The position numbers were made by a program, and so were the translations under genes. Below are positions 16,621-25,863 of a DNA stretch of 64,000 bases, in pieces; within the stretch, counting starts at the first letter, position 1; each line of letters opens with the position of its first letter. The stretch is from positions 682,001-746,000 of the forward strand of contig NZ_LT670849.1 in the NCBI RefSeq assembly GCF_900142985.1, in the 5' to 3' direction. The notes beneath the pieces were generated by a model that saw nothing but the letters and a program-made list of their open reading frames with translations, did not search any database and was not told the DNA's origin. The DNA comes from Bradyrhizobium erythrophlei (GTDB lineage Bacteria > Pseudomonadota > Alphaproteobacteria > Rhizobiales > Xanthobacteraceae).

Positions 16621-17376
16621 ATGACGGAATCGATGGACCAAACGGCTGAAGGCACGGCGGGCGGCGCGCGCGCCGGCAACCGCTCGCTGTCGGTGATGGA
16701 CCGCGTTCGCGAAGCCATTCTCCACGGCGTGGTCGGCGCCGGCGAGCGGCTCAACGAGGTCCAGCTCTCGAAGACGCTTTCGGTGTCGCGCACGCCAGTG
16801 CGCGCGGCCTTGCAGGCGCTCGCCGGCGAAGGGCTACTGGATTACGCGCCGAACCGCGGCTTCACGGTGCGCGAATTCCCTCTCCCCGCCATCGTCGACG
16901 CCTATGATATCCGCGCGGCGCTCGAAGGCGTCGCCGTTCGCTTTGCCGCCGAGCGCGGATTGCCTGCGAAAGAGCGGGAAATCATCGAGCGCGCTTTGGC
17001 GGCCGGTGACAAATTGCTGGAACGCGGCGCGTTCGAGGCCGGCGATCTCACGATCTATCGCGACATCAACGGCGATTTTCATGACGGGCTGTTGGCTGCC
17101 GCCGGCAACCGCATGCTGAGCGAGATGATCCGCATCTGCCATCACGTGCCGGTGTCCTCGACCCGCAACATCGTGGTGTTCGAATATCACGACGTCCGCC
17201 GCCGCCACGACGACCATCACCGCATTTTCGAAGCGGTAATGGCGCGCGAACCCTGGCGCGCGGAGATGCTGATGCGCGAACACGTCGCCAGCATCAAGAC
17301 CTCGCTGGTCGGCTATTTGAGCGAGCGCAAGACCTACCCCATGGCTGGATTGCAGCCGGCCGACGAGAGCCCTTAA
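16621..17376 (+). CDS. GntR-family transcriptional regulator (FadR/FCD subfamily)
   Basis: 251 residues. N-terminal winged helix-turn-helix (about 20-85; LNEVQLSKTLSVSRTPVRAALQAL is the recognition region) and an all-helical FCD ligand domain (about 95-235) with the metal-site Asp and His residues in YRDINGDFHDGLL and late DDHHRIFEAV. ATG 16621 is chosen; ATG 16633 is also possible. It is transcribed divergently from the hydrolase-transporter operon, with two palindromes sharing a half-site in between, so it most likely represses that operon and itself until a pathway intermediate, probably an organic acid, binds the FCD domain. Confidence 0.9.
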   Translation: MTESMDQTAEGTAGGARAGNRSLSVMDRVREAILHGVVGAGERLNEVQLSKTLSVSRTPVRAALQALAGEGLLDYAPNRGFTVREFPLPAIVDAYDIRAALEGVAVRFAAERGLPAKEREIIERALAAGDKLLERGAFEAGDLTIYRDINGDFHDGLLAAAGNRMLSEMIRICHHVPVSSTRNIVVFEYHDVRRRHDDHHRIFEAVMAREPWRAEMLMREHVASIKTSLVGYLSERKTYPMAGLQPADESP

Positions 17377-17441
17377 ACGCTTGATCTTGAATCGTGGCCC
17401 GCTATATCGGGGTTTTCCTTGAGAATTCCCGAGAGCCTCAG

Positions 17442-19313
17442 ATGACGACTGCTGCCGACCCGACCGTTGAGACCAAGGCTTTCCAGGCCGAGGTCTCCGA
17501 ACTTCTGAACCTGATGGTGCATTCGGTTTATTCGGAAACCGATATCTTCCTGCGCGAGCTGATTTCGAACGCCTCCGATGCCTGCGACAAGCTGCGATAT
17601 GAGGCGATCAGCAACCCGGCGCTGATCGGCGATGGCGAGGCGCCGAAGATCCGCATCACCCCGGACAAGAGCGCCAACACGCTGACCATCGCCGACAGCG
17701 GCATCGGCATGGACCGGCAAGAACTGATCGACAACCTCGGCACCATCGCCCGTTCCGGCACCAAGTCCTTCGTCTCGCGCCTGAAGGATGCCAAGGACGG
17801 CCTCGGCCTGATCGGCCAGTTCGGCGTCGGCTTCTACTCGGCCTTCATGGTGGCCGAGCGCATCGTCGTTACCAGCCGTCGTGCCGGCGGCGAGGAAGCA
17901 TGGACGTGGTCGTCGGCCGGCGGCGCTGGCTTTGAGATCGCGTCTGCGGAATTGAACGACGCGCGGACACCCGGGCGCGGCACCAGCATCGAGCTTCATC
18001 TGAAGAAGGACGCCGCGAAATATCTCGAAGCCTACGAGATCGAGCGCATCGTCCGCGCCTATTCCGACAACATCCAGTTCCCGATCGAACTGGTCGACGA
18101 CAAGGGCGAGGCCAAACAGATCAATTCGGCGAGCGCGCTGTGGCAGCGGCCGAAATCCGAGCTGACGCAGGACGATTACAAAGAGGCCTACAAATCGATC
18201 GCCGGCGCCTTCGACGAGCCGGCGATGACGCTGCATTATCGTGCCGAAGGGCGATATTCCTACGCGGTGCTGCTGTTTGCACCCTCCACCAAGCCGTTCG
18301 ATCTGTTTGATCCCGAACGAAAGGCACGCGTCAAGCTTTACGTGCGGCGCGTGTTCATCACCGACGATGCCGATCTCTTGCCGGCCTACCTGCGCTTCAT
18401 GCGCGGCGTGATCGACAGCGAGGACCTGCCGCTCAATCTTTCACGCGAGATGTTGCAGAACAATCCGCAGCTCGCACAAATCCGCAAAGCGGTGACCGGC
18501 CGCATCATCGGCGAACTTGAGATGCTCGCCGACAAGCAGCCGGAGAATTTCGAAATAATCTGGGATGCCTTTGGTCCCGTGATCAAGGAAGGCATTTACG
18601 AAGACTTCGAGCGGCGCGAGAAGCTGTTGGCGCTGTCGCGCTTCACGACCACGGCAGGCGAAAAACGAACGCTCAGGCAATATGTCGCCGATCTCAAGCC
18701 GAACCAGACCGAGATCTACTTCCTGGCCGGCGACAGCATCGAGCGGCTGAAGGGCAATCCCAAGCTGGAATCGGCAACCGCGCGCGGCATCGAGGTCTTG
18801 TTGTTGACCGATCCGGTCGACGCATTCTGGACATCGGCGCCGCTCGATTTCGAAGGCAAGCCGCTGAAGTCGCTGAGCCAGGGCGATGTCGACTTCTCGC
18901 TGATACCGCTGCTCGACGACAGCAAAAGGAACGAGAGCAAATCCGCCACGGACGAAGCTGACATCATCGCAGCGATCAAGCTGAACCTCGGCGATCGCAT
19001 CAGCGACGTGCGCGCCTCGCAGCGCCTGACGACGAGCGCGTCGTGCCTGGTCGCCGGCAGTCACGGCCCCGATCGCGAACTGGAACGGCTGCTGGCGCGG
19101 CAAAACCGCGGCGCCGGCGCCAAACCCATTCTTGAAATCAACCTTCACCACCCGCTGGTGACGGCGATCCCGAAGGCCGGCGCCGATGCGGCGGATCTCT
19201 CCTTCCTGTTGCTGGAACAGGCGCAGATTCTCGACGGCGAGTTGCCGGAGGATCCGGCCGCGTTCGCCGGCCGCCTCAATCGGCTGGTGGTAAGCGGCTT
19301 TTCGAAGGGGTGA
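17442..19313 (+). CDS. htpG: Chaperone protein HtpG (Hsp90)
   Basis: 623 residues, normal bacterial Hsp90 length. The N-terminal GHKL ATPase domain shows [23 protein letters not shown] and [14 protein letters not shown]; the middle domain shows LNLSREMLQ with the catalytic arginine region; the C-terminal dimerisation domain lacks the eukaryotic MEEVD tail, as expected. The ATG at 17442 matches the family N-terminus; an upstream in-frame GTG would add 16 non-homologous residues. Cytosolic ATP-dependent chaperone. It follows the GntR gene by 65 nt, with no obvious heat-shock promoter recognised. Confidence 0.96.
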   Translation: MTTAADPTVETKAFQAEVSELLNLMVHSVYSETDIFLRELISNASDACDKLRYEAISNPALIGDGEAPKIRITPDKSANTLTIADSGIGMDRQELIDNLGTIARSGTKSFVSRLKDAKDGLGLIGQFGVGFYSAFMVAERIVVTSRRAGGEEAWTWSSAGGAGFEIASAELNDARTPGRGTSIELHLKKDAAKYLEAYEIERIVRAYSDNIQFPIELVDDKGEAKQINSASALWQRPKSELTQDDYKEAYKSIAGAFDEPAMTLHYRAEGRYSYAVLLFAPSTKPFDLFDPERKARVKLYVRRVFITDDADLLPAYLRFMRGVIDSEDLPLNLSREMLQNNPQLAQIRKAVTGRIIGELEMLADKQPENFEIIWDAFGPVIKEGIYEDFERREKLLALSRFTTTAGEKRTLRQYVADLKPNQTEIYFLAGDSIERLKGNPKLESATARGIEVLLLTDPVDAFWTSAPLDFEGKPLKSLSQGDVDFSLIPLLDDSKRNESKSATDEADIIAAIKLNLGDRISDVRASQRLTTSASCLVAGSHGPDRELERLLARQNRGAGAKPILEINLHHPLVTAIPKAGADAADLSFLLLEQAQILDGELPEDPAAFAGRLNRLVVSGFSKG

Positions 19314-19392
19314 AAATTGTAGCGGGATTGAATGGTTGGCGCGGGACGCAGCGGCGCTTATGATGTCGGAAAGCCGTCAAGGAAACGCCGCC

Positions 19393-20280
19393 ATGCAGCA
19401 CAAATTCGACCGCGCCGCCGAAGACCTCGGCAACTCGATTCATCTCGAACACGTCAACGTGCAGGTGCCCGATCAACGCCTCGCGACGCTGTTCTATGTT
19501 TCCGGGCTAGGCCTGACACGCGATCCCTACCTGATGACGTCCGACGACAACATGTGGATCAATGTCGGCCGCAGCCAGTTCCACCTGCCGAGCGGTGAGG
19601 CGCAGGTGCTGCGCGGCGCCACCGCGATCGTCATTTCCGGACGCAAGGCGCTGCTCGAACGGCTAAAGTCCGTCACCTCCCGGCTCGAAGGAACGAAATT
19701 CTCGTATCGGGAACACAACGACTATGTCGAGGCGATTTGTCCGTGGGGCAATCGCGTGCGCTGCTTCGAGCCGGACGCGGAACGCTTTGGACGCATCACG
19801 CTCGGCATTCCCTTTGTCGAATTCGATGTTCCCACAGGCCACGCCAAGGGCATTTGTGACTTCTATCCCAGGATCATGGGAATGCCGGCCCGGCTCAAGA
19901 ACGGCGACGGCACGTCGGCCTCCGTGGAAGTCGGCAAGAACCAGCACCTCGTGTTCCGCGAGACCGACAAGCCGCAGGGCGAATATGACGGCCATCACGT
20001 CCAGATCTACATCACGAATTTTTCGGGACCGCATCGCGCGCTCGCCGAACGCAATCTGATCTACAGCGAAGACAATCCTTATCAATACCGCTTCCGCGAC
20101 ATCGTCGATCTCGCCAGCGGCAAAAAGCTCTTCACCATCGAGCACGAGGTGCGCAGCGCCACCCATCCGATGTTCATGCGCCCGCTCGTCAACCGCAATC
20201 CGGGACAAAACAACCGCAACTTTGCCGCCGGACACGATCAATGGCTGTGGGCGATGGGGCCGGAGCAGTACGACGGCTAG
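19393..20280 (+). CDS. VOC-superfamily protein (glyoxalase/dioxygenase fold)
   Basis: 295 residues, with two vicinal-oxygen-chelate modules: the first around LEHVNVQVPDQRLATLFY (about 18-35), the second around GIPFVEFDVPTGHAKGICDFY (about 138-158). Possible metal ligands include the early His and the Glu in QHLVFRETD. The HVQIYITNF and EHEVRSATHPMF segments complete the fold. Cytosolic, no leader. Start ATG 19393 has AAGGA ten bases upstream; ATG 19360/19363 are alternatives. Whether it is an extradiol dioxygenase, isomerase or binding protein cannot be told, and it is not obviously in an operon. Confidence 0.75.
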   Translation: MQHKFDRAAEDLGNSIHLEHVNVQVPDQRLATLFYVSGLGLTRDPYLMTSDDNMWINVGRSQFHLPSGEAQVLRGATAIVISGRKALLERLKSVTSRLEGTKFSYREHNDYVEAICPWGNRVRCFEPDAERFGRITLGIPFVEFDVPTGHAKGICDFYPRIMGMPARLKNGDGTSASVEVGKNQHLVFRETDKPQGEYDGHHVQIYITNFSGPHRALAERNLIYSEDNPYQYRFRDIVDLASGKKLFTIEHEVRSATHPMFMRPLVNRNPGQNNRNFAAGHDQWLWAMGPEQYDG

Positions 20281-20414
20281 GGCCGTAAATGCTGCCCAAG
20301 TTCGGCCACACCTTGATCGCGCGAAGCTTGTTTCGAGGCTTTGATCGCGGGGTTTAGTTTTCGGTAAGTCTATCGTGCGATTGTAACGCGCAGTTTGTTG
20401 CGTTGGAGTACACG

Positions 20415-20693
20415 GTGACTGAGTTTGAAGAACTGCGTCAGCTCGCAGCCCAGACCCGACATTTCATTGGCTCGTCTGAAGACAAGGTTTTGGCGTTGAA
20501 AGCCGTCTTTCATGCCCATGATGTCGTTCTGGGCATATATCCCGCCAACGAAGGTCTTGGATTGCACGTCATCAAAGGCGACGCGATCCTGAAAGAGATC
20601 GCCGATAGCGGCGCCCAATTGGCCTATAGCCACACCGCCATCGCGCTTTATACGCGAGAACAGGCGGTTACTTTGCAACGGCTGCTCAACTAG
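20415..20693 (+). CDS. Small hypothetical protein (92 aa)
   Basis: Unrecognised. Predicted soluble mixed alpha/beta protein beginning MTEFEELRQLAAQTRHF, with VLGIYPANEGLGLHVIKG in the middle. GTG 20415 is preferred because GGAG stands six bases upstream; TTG 20403 is an alternative. The stop codon TAG at 20691-20693 is formed by the CTAG end of a twin-hairpin repeat, so the original C-terminus may have been different. Codon usage is in line with neighbours. It is an isolated gene between the VOC gene and the prepilin peptidase. Confidence 0.6.
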   Translation: MTEFEELRQLAAQTRHFIGSSEDKVLALKAVFHAHDVVLGIYPANEGLGLHVIKGDAILKEIADSGAQLAYSHTAIALYTREQAVTLQRLLN

Positions 20694-20768
20694 TGGAGTG
20701 GATTTGACATTCGCTACCCACCCAGCCGCAAGTTCACAAAGCGAATGTCAAATCCTAAACTCCACTAG
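20690..20768. repeat. Twin-hairpin repeat, copy 2, hairpin 1
   Basis: Ends CTAGTGGAGT (20690-20699) and ACTCCACTAG (20759-20768) are perfectly complementary; inner arms 20701-20715 and 20740-20754 pair perfectly over 15 nt (core TTGACATTCGC). Its first bases provide the stop codon of the preceding small gene. Linker aaacatatatttg (20769-20781) follows. Confidence 0.9.
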
Positions 20769-20781
20769 AAACATATATTTG

Positions 20782-20857
20782 CTAGTGGTCCTTTGATTCT
20801 AACATTCGCATAAGTGCCTGCTGGGATGGGATGCGAATGTTAGAATCAGACCACTAG
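20782..20857. repeat. Twin-hairpin repeat, copy 2, hairpin 2
   Basis: Ends CTAGTGG (20782-20788) and CCACTAG (20851-20857); inner arms 20795-20811 and 20831-20847 pair perfectly over 17 nt (core AACATTCGC, shared with hairpin 1 of this copy). Confidence 0.9.
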
Positions 20858-20936
20858 ATACCAGCCGCGAGGCACGTTTTCATTCGCTGCAACTCTCTGC
20901 TAGAGGTAACTGATCGCCGTTCGACCGGACTTACCG

Positions 20937-21401
20937 ATGGCCATCGTGTTGCCGTTTGCATTGCTGTGCGCCCTTTGCGCCGTCATCGCCTGGATCGACA
21001 TCCGTCACGGCATCATCCCTGACTGGCTCAATCTTGCGATCGCCGTGCTTGGCGTGCTCAGGATCTTCCTGGCTGGAGATACGTCCGACGCCGCCATGGC
21101 GCTTGGCGAAGGCGTGATCATCGGTGCGGTCTTCTGGCTGTTGCGGCGGCTCTATTTTGCGTTCAGAGGCATCCAGGGCCTGGGACTTGGCGACGTCAAA
21201 TTCCTGGGCGCGGCCGGAATTTGGGTCGGGGTCGCCGGCATTCCGATGCTGTTACTGGTCGCAACCATCACCGCATTGACTTGCGTGGGCGCCGTACAGC
21301 TCTCGGGGCGCGCGCTGACGGCCCAGACCTCGATGTCGTTCGGGCCGTTTCTCGCGATCGGCCTGCTCGTGACCGCGGCCTTTCAGCAATTTAGCTTCTG
21401 A
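20937..21401 (+). CDS. Single-domain prepilin peptidase (A24 family)
   Basis: 154-residue integral membrane aspartic protease that would cleave the leader peptides of pseudopilins at the cytoplasmic face of the inner membrane. The two catalytic aspartates are visible in WIDIRHGIIPDWLN (about D20) and GLGDVKFLGAAG (about D83). It lacks the N-terminal zinc/methyltransferase domain of full-length GspO/PilD, as in CpaA/TadV types. It is convergent with, and only 12 nt from, the end of the gsp operon, so it is the obvious processing enzyme for GspG-K. Methylation of the mature N-termini would need another enzyme or not occur. Confidence 0.88.
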   Translation: MAIVLPFALLCALCAVIAWIDIRHGIIPDWLNLAIAVLGVLRIFLAGDTSDAAMALGEGVIIGAVFWLLRRLYFAFRGIQGLGLGDVKFLGAAGIWVGVAGIPMLLLVATITALTCVGAVQLSGRALTAQTSMSFGPFLAIGLLVTAAFQQFSF

Positions 21402-21413
21402 TGGCACGGATAC

Positions 21414-22091
21414 TTACCGCTCGCGGTGGCGCGTATTGACCTGCGTCACCGTCCCGGTCTCGGAGTTGGGCGACCACGCTTCGCTGCGCACCGCGATGGA
21501 CGGTTGCGAAAGGCCCGGCTGCGGCAAGGCGACGACGAACGTCTGCTGGTTTTTCTGAAATGACGCTTCCCGGCTCTGGATCGATCGGAGCTGCCAGCCC
21601 TGAAAATCCTCGCCCTCCTTCAGCCGAAGCACGGATTTGGTCGCCTGATCGACAAAGATCCCGAACCTGGCGTCATCGCCCGAGATCGTACCGACCAGGG
21701 AAAGTTGCGGCTGTTCAGGCTCCTTCGGCTTGGGCGGCGCAACCACCTTCGCCACCGTGACCGCGGATGCCGGCGGTGCCGGCGGGCGGCGCGACGGCAA
21801 AAAGATCGGGCGTTCGCGCGTCACGGTGAACTGCTTGAGCGGCATCCCCCACAGCGGATTGGCGCTGAGCGGGCGTTCGGCGGCAGGGCTGCCCGGCGTG
21901 GACGGAGGAATGGTAACCTCAACGACCGTCGTGGCGGGCTCGCTCCAGGTCGACGGAACCGAAGCGCTCGCCTTCGAACCCTCGCTCTGATCGTCGAGCG
22001 CGGTATCGGAAACGACGGTTGCTGCCGAAGCGCCCGCGCATAACGGCAACGCAAGAACCAGAAGCCGGATGGCGAGCTTGCGTGTCATCAT
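21414..22091 (-). CDS. Type II secretion periplasmic/inner-membrane protein, GspN/GspC-like
   Basis: 225 residues with an N-terminal hydrophobic leader ending near AGASAA, a Pro/Ser-rich linker (about 30-100), and a C-terminal beta domain around LSLVGTISGDDARFGIFVDQATKSV that resembles the homology region of GspC/PilP-type proteins which contact the secretin. It is the last gene of the gsp operon; its ATG at 22091 overlaps the gspM stop (ATGA) and has GGAG four bases upstream. No other GspC-like gene is in the locus, so it probably takes that linking role. Short atypical members are often labelled GspN. Confidence 0.65.
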   Translation of the reverse strand: MMTRKLAIRLLVLALPLCAGASAATVVSDTALDDQSEGSKASASVPSTWSEPATTVVEVTIPPSTPGSPAAERPLSANPLWGMPLKQFTVTRERPIFLPSRRPPAPPASAVTVAKVVAPPKPKEPEQPQLSLVGTISGDDARFGIFVDQATKSVLRLKEGEDFQGWQLRSIQSREASFQKNQQTFVVALPQPGLSQPSIAVRSEAWSPNSETGTVTQVNTRHRER

Positions 22092-22642
22092 TTTACTCCC
22101 TGCCACTGTCCGGAGACGCCGAGCAGAAACCGCAACTTGCCTTCACCTGCGGTCGCCACCTGGATGTCGAGCTGGTCGACGAACAGGAACGGCATTCCCG
22201 CTTCGAGATCGTACAGCAGCGATTGCAGCGCCGATTGCTCGAGCTCGCAGTTTGCCACCATGCTGACGAAACCGGCCTTGGCATTCGGGCCACCCTGCAC
22301 GTCAAGTTGGGACGACAGCACGTTGCCGCCCGCCTTGGTCACGGCGGCCGCGACGCGCTGCAAAAGGGCCGCGCCGGCAACCGTCACGGTGGCGCCTTCG
22401 AGAAAGGCCGAACCGGTTGGCGCGCCGGCTTCACCGGCTCGCTTGTCAGCCGTCAGCGGCTTGCGGCCCTCCAGTTGCTCCAGCATCGCGGCAGACGCGG
22501 CCACCGATGCACGCTGGTTGTAGAGATCGATCAGCGAGTTCGCGGCGATAATCAGCAACGCGACCACAAGACCGGCATAAACCGCGCCTGCGATGATCGG
22601 CGAACCCACAAGCGATTTTCGTATCGTGGCGGCGAGATTCAT
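22088..22642 (-). CDS. gspM: Type II secretion system protein M (GspM-like)
   Basis: 184 residues: one N-terminal transmembrane segment (about 14-35) and a ferredoxin-like periplasmic domain (about 85-180) of the GspM/PilO kind. It should pair with the GspL-like protein to form the inner-membrane platform that binds the ATPase. Its start overlaps the gspL stop by 4 nt and its stop overlaps the next gene by 4 nt. Identification rests on fold-type features and operon position more than on strong motifs. Confidence 0.8.
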   Translation of the reverse strand: MNLAATIRKSLVGSPIIAGAVYAGLVVALLIIAANSLIDLYNQRASVAASAAMLEQLEGRKPLTADKRAGEAGAPTGSAFLEGATVTVAGAALLQRVAAAVTKAGGNVLSSQLDVQGGPNAKAGFVSMVANCELEQSALQSLLYDLEAGMPFLFVDQLDIQVATAGEGKLRFLLGVSGQWQGVK

Positions 22643-23715
22643 GTGCTCGATCCAAAGGATGGCGTGATACGGGCTTCGATGTGAAACTGCTCGCCGGGCG
22701 CGTTCTGTGCGCGCGTGGTCGGCGCAAAGAACGTCGCGCGGGCAAACTGCGGCGACTTCTCGATCAGGCGGATCAGCGATGGCGCGTCCTGCGTCATGCC
22801 CACCACCTGAACCTTGTCGCCATCGATCCGAAGCTCGGTGACATAGGTGCCGTCGGGCAAGGCCTTCGACAGCGCCTCCAGTACGATGACTGTCGAGGGG
22901 CTCGACTGTTTGCGCTTGGCGAGCAAGCCGACCGCCGAGCCGCCGTCGGGGCCAAGGCGGAGCGCGGCGCGCCGCTGCGAAATCCGCTGCACCAGTTGCT
23001 GCTGTTCGGAATCGAGGCTGTCGCCGAAATAGAGGCCCGCCAGCAGCAAGATCGCGACCGCGCCTGCGGCCGACAGCAGCACGACGCGCAAGGTGCGCGG
23101 CGTGTCGAGCCCGTGAAAGGCCGCGCCCCGCAACGATTGATCCAGCACCTTGATCTTTTCCTGCCCGTTGCCGGCAGGAGGGACGGCGAAGGCCGTGAGC
23201 GATTGCGCGCCGAGGCCGCTTGCAAACTGAACCAGCGGCTCGATCTCCTGCTTTGACGTCGCCGCCAGCGTCAGCTCAATTCGCTCCTGCCCGGACGGCG
23301 ACGGGGCGCTCCAGCCGAAAGCCGCCTCCTCCGCCGACCACGGCGTCAGCCGGTCGATCTGGGTACGGATCATGCCGTCGAGAAAATCGGTGGCTTGTTT
23401 TGGAAAATCGAGCGGCCGGAACAGTACGTGAGCCGGCACGAGTTGAGTTTCGACGCGGCTGCCGCGAAACGCCGCCTGCCAATCAGGCGACAGGGGCGGA
23501 GTTGGCCGGCCGTTGGAAATCCGGAATGAAACATCCGGTAGCTGCGGGCCTTTTCGAGCCGACTTCAGCCGCGCGGTCAGGACAGCGGTGCTTTCGCCGG
23601 CAAGCTCGATCTGCGGCCGTGGCGCGTAGCGGCCGATCAGGGATTCGACAGCGCCTGCCACCGCCGAGATCCATTCTTCGAACACTGCTTTTGCATCTGA
23701 TATCATGGACATCAT
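22639..23715 (-). CDS. gspL: Type II secretion system protein L (GspL-like, PilN domain)
   Basis: 358 residues. The N-terminal cytoplasmic part (about 1-215) resembles the actin-like GspL/PilM fold, a transmembrane helix follows (about VVLLSAAGAVAILLLAGLYF), and the C-terminal periplasmic part resembles PilN. It anchors the GspE ATPase to the membrane. ATG 23715 is chosen because it forms the same ATGATGA overlap with the upstream gspK stop that the other junctions show and has AGGTGG upstream. The open frame reaches 51 nt further but without support. Confidence 0.82.
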   Translation of the reverse strand: MMSMISDAKAVFEEWISAVAGAVESLIGRYAPRPQIELAGESTAVLTARLKSARKGPQLPDVSFRISNGRPTPPLSPDWQAAFRGSRVETQLVPAHVLFRPLDFPKQATDFLDGMIRTQIDRLTPWSAEEAAFGWSAPSPSGQERIELTLAATSKQEIEPLVQFASGLGAQSLTAFAVPPAGNGQEKIKVLDQSLRGAAFHGLDTPRTLRVVLLSAAGAVAILLLAGLYFGDSLDSEQQQLVQRISQRRAALRLGPDGGSAVGLLAKRKQSSPSTVIVLEALSKALPDGTYVTELRIDGDKVQVVGMTQDAPSLIRLIEKSPQFARATFFAPTTRAQNAPGEQFHIEARITPSFGSST

Positions 23716-24707
23716 CCACCTGCCTGTCTGAAGGGCCGGACCACGCTCTCGGCCAGGTCCTGCCACGACAATACGCTGTAGGGCTGCTTGGGCTTGTCGT
23801 CCTTGGCATCCTTAGCCTCGGTACTGCCCAATGAGATGACGGCTTCCGACGCGGCGCGGCGGCCGTTACTGAACCGCAGCGTCGTTGTGACGCGAAAGAC
23901 CTTGCTATCCGGCAAGGTCGCGCCGTCCTTGGCTGCCGCGCCGAGCGCAGCCGCGATCGCCTTCTGGTCGCGCGGCAAGGACGGCCGCTGCTTCAGAAAA
24001 TCGTTGAGCACCTCCGGCGTCATGCCGGGCAAGGCAGCAATGACTTCCGGCCGCGCCAGCAACACATCGACATCGGCCGATTTGCTGAAAACCGTCACAA
24101 ACGGCAGCACGCGCTCGACGATGGCGGGCGTGGCGCCCAGCACCAGGCTCAGTTCGTTGACATGGGCAAAGGGCGCTCCCCTCGGCGCGTAGTTGAGACC
24201 GGCGGCAAGGTAGAGCGCCCCTTCATCGTCGCTCTTGATTGGAGCTGTAGCGGAGGGGGTATTGGACCCTGCACTGGATTTGGGTTCGGTCCGCCATCCG
24301 ACGATCCGCTCGGCGAGGTCGCCGGCCGCTTTCGGTTCGACGCCGAGAACCTCAAACAGGCCGTCGAGCATTTCTTTCGGGGCGTGGTTGAGATCGACCC
24401 GCGCCGCCTCGGAAGCGTAGGTGACCGCCGCTTCCGCATTGTCCAATTTGAAACGAAAGGAGCCCTGTGCGGGACGCGACTTTTCGTCCGCCAGCAGCAA
24501 CTGATAGGCGGTGAGTTCGAGGCTGGCCGACGTCAATGCCTCGGTCTGGACGTCGATATCGGTCACGCCGAGGGCGCGGGCGGAATTGGCGAGATAGACT
24601 GAAAAGATCGTGGCAAGCGCCGACAGCGCCACGAGAATCCAGAGCACGGCAATGATGATGAAACCGCGCTGCGCGGATGGCGCCGTTTGTCTGACCGGCC
24701 ACATCAT
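23712..24707 (-). CDS. gspK: Type II secretion system minor pseudopilin K
   Basis: 331 residues. Type IV pilin-like leader with cleavage before FIIIAVLWILVALSALA; as usual for GspK, the Glu at position +5 of the mature protein is absent, which suits a position at the pseudopilus tip. A large globular domain with helix-hairpin-helix-like repeats follows (DLNHAPKEMLDGLFEVLG, LPGMTPEVLNDFLKQRP). It starts with ATG ATG overlapping the gspJ stop. It likely caps the pseudopilus with GspI and GspJ. Confidence 0.9.
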   Translation of the reverse strand: MMWPVRQTAPSAQRGFIIIAVLWILVALSALATIFSVYLANSARALGVTDIDVQTEALTSASLELTAYQLLLADEKSRPAQGSFRFKLDNAEAAVTYASEAARVDLNHAPKEMLDGLFEVLGVEPKAAGDLAERIVGWRTEPKSSAGSNTPSATAPIKSDDEGALYLAAGLNYAPRGAPFAHVNELSLVLGATPAIVERVLPFVTVFSKSADVDVLLARPEVIAALPGMTPEVLNDFLKQRPSLPRDQKAIAAALGAAAKDGATLPDSKVFRVTTTLRFSNGRRAASEAVISLGSTEAKDAKDDKPKQPYSVLSWQDLAESVVRPFRQAGG

Positions 24708-25456
24708 CGCGAACCACCCTGGCCTGCGCCGCCCCCGCCTTGCGATGCCGCCGGCGAATTGCCCTGTTGTCCGCTTTGGTTGGCGGGCTGACCGTTATCG
24801 TTGCACTTTCCATCGGCCTGCTTGCACTCGCCTTGCGCCAGCGTCTGAACGTGAATGGTGGTGACCGTCGAGACGGCGCGGCCGTTGGAGGAATCGCGCA
24901 CGGTCAACCTGATCTTCGCCGGCAACTTCTCGGCATCCTGCCAACTGCTTTGCCATGCCTGGTCGTCGCCCGCATAGGCAAACGACAGTTGATACGGCGC
25001 GCGCAGCAGCAGCACGGGTTCGGCGAAATGAAGCCGATCGGAGGCCTGCTGCGGCGGCATCGGCCGGAACGACATTCGCGAGCGGACCGTGGCCAAGCCG
25101 CCCTGGTCCGAGGTCTCGGACAGGCGCACCACGTCGAGCCCCGGGCCGACGTTCGGGCCGAGCGCGGTGCGCACGAAAATGACCGACCGCTCGGTCCCTG
25201 CGAAAAGCGGCTTGGTCTCGCCGCCACCGATCGGCACATATTGCGACGCCGCCAGGTCGTCGGCGATGCGTTGCAGCGTGATGCTGATCATTTCGCTGCG
25301 CTGAATGCGATCAAGGCCGCGATTCCAGTTCGGCAGCCACTGCGCGGTGATGTTGGCGAGCGCCGACAGCACGAGGCCCGTGAGCGCCAGCGCCACCAGG
25401 CTCTCGATCAGCGAAAAGCCGCCCTCGCCGTTGCGTCTGCCCGCCGATACCGTCAT
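24704..25456 (-). CDS. gspJ: Type II secretion system minor pseudopilin J
   Basis: 250 residues with prepilin signal GEGGFSLIESLVALALTGLVL, cleaved between G and F and carrying Glu at +5. The globular part is the usual GspJ length, but the C-terminus is a low-complexity Gln/Gly/Asn/Ser tail of about 25 residues (GQPANQSGQQGNSPAASQGG), not typical. ATG 25456 overlaps the gspI stop by 4 nt (ATGA), and the 40 extra codons upstream would overlap gspI further, so they are rejected. Confidence 0.9.
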   Translation of the reverse strand: MTVSAGRRNGEGGFSLIESLVALALTGLVLSALANITAQWLPNWNRGLDRIQRSEMISITLQRIADDLAASQYVPIGGGETKPLFAGTERSVIFVRTALGPNVGPGLDVVRLSETSDQGGLATVRSRMSFRPMPPQQASDRLHFAEPVLLLRAPYQLSFAYAGDDQAWQSSWQDAEKLPAKIRLTVRDSSNGRAVSTVTTIHVQTLAQGECKQADGKCNDNGQPANQSGQQGNSPAASQGGGGAGQGGSR

Positions 25457-25863
25457 TGCTGCTGTCCATGCACCAGGCGGACCGTCTTGAGATCCGTCAC
25501 GGCACCCGACGGCGAACGAACCTGAATCTTCACCAGCGCCGGAATCCAGGGCACGTCCGAACCGGTCGCCGCCCATTCCTCACCCATCGGAGTGACGTCG
25601 ATGCGCCATTGATGGTCGTTGGTCCTGCCCGACCACGTCCCGAACCCGATCTTCTCGCGCGACGGCACTTCTGTCGCCGTGATGGTCCGTACCGCCTGCA
25701 TCATCGTCACGTGCTGCTCCAGCGAGCGTACCCCGCGCACGTTCGTCGACATCACCGATCCGATCGCCACGATCGATACGGCGACGATCGCGAGCGCAAT
25801 CAGCACCTCGAGAATCGTGAAACCGGCGGCGCTGCCGTCAGTTGGCGGCGTTCTTCGAAACAA
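25453..25863 (-). CDS. gspI: Type II secretion system minor pseudopilin I
   Basis: 136 residues with prepilin leader AAGFTILEVLIALAIVAVSI and Glu+5. GspI nucleates the tip complex with GspJ and GspK. The likely start is an unusual TTG at 25863, supported by a strong ribosome-binding element GGAAGGAT about six bases upstream; no ATG or GTG is available before the leader. This overlaps the end of gspH by 26 nt. Confidence 0.88.
   Translation of the reverse strand: MFRRTPPTDGSAAGFTILEVLIALAIVAVSIVAIGSVMSTNVRGVRSLEQHVTMMQAVRTITATEVPSREKIGFGTWSGRTNDHQWRIDVTPMGEEWAATGSDVPWIPALVKIQVRSPSGAVTDLKTVRLVHGQQQ

Noticed and set aside
20281..20414. Possible hairpins between the VOC gene and the small unknown gene
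   Set aside because: Only short imperfect inverted repeats; no match to the twin-hairpin plan and no T-run.
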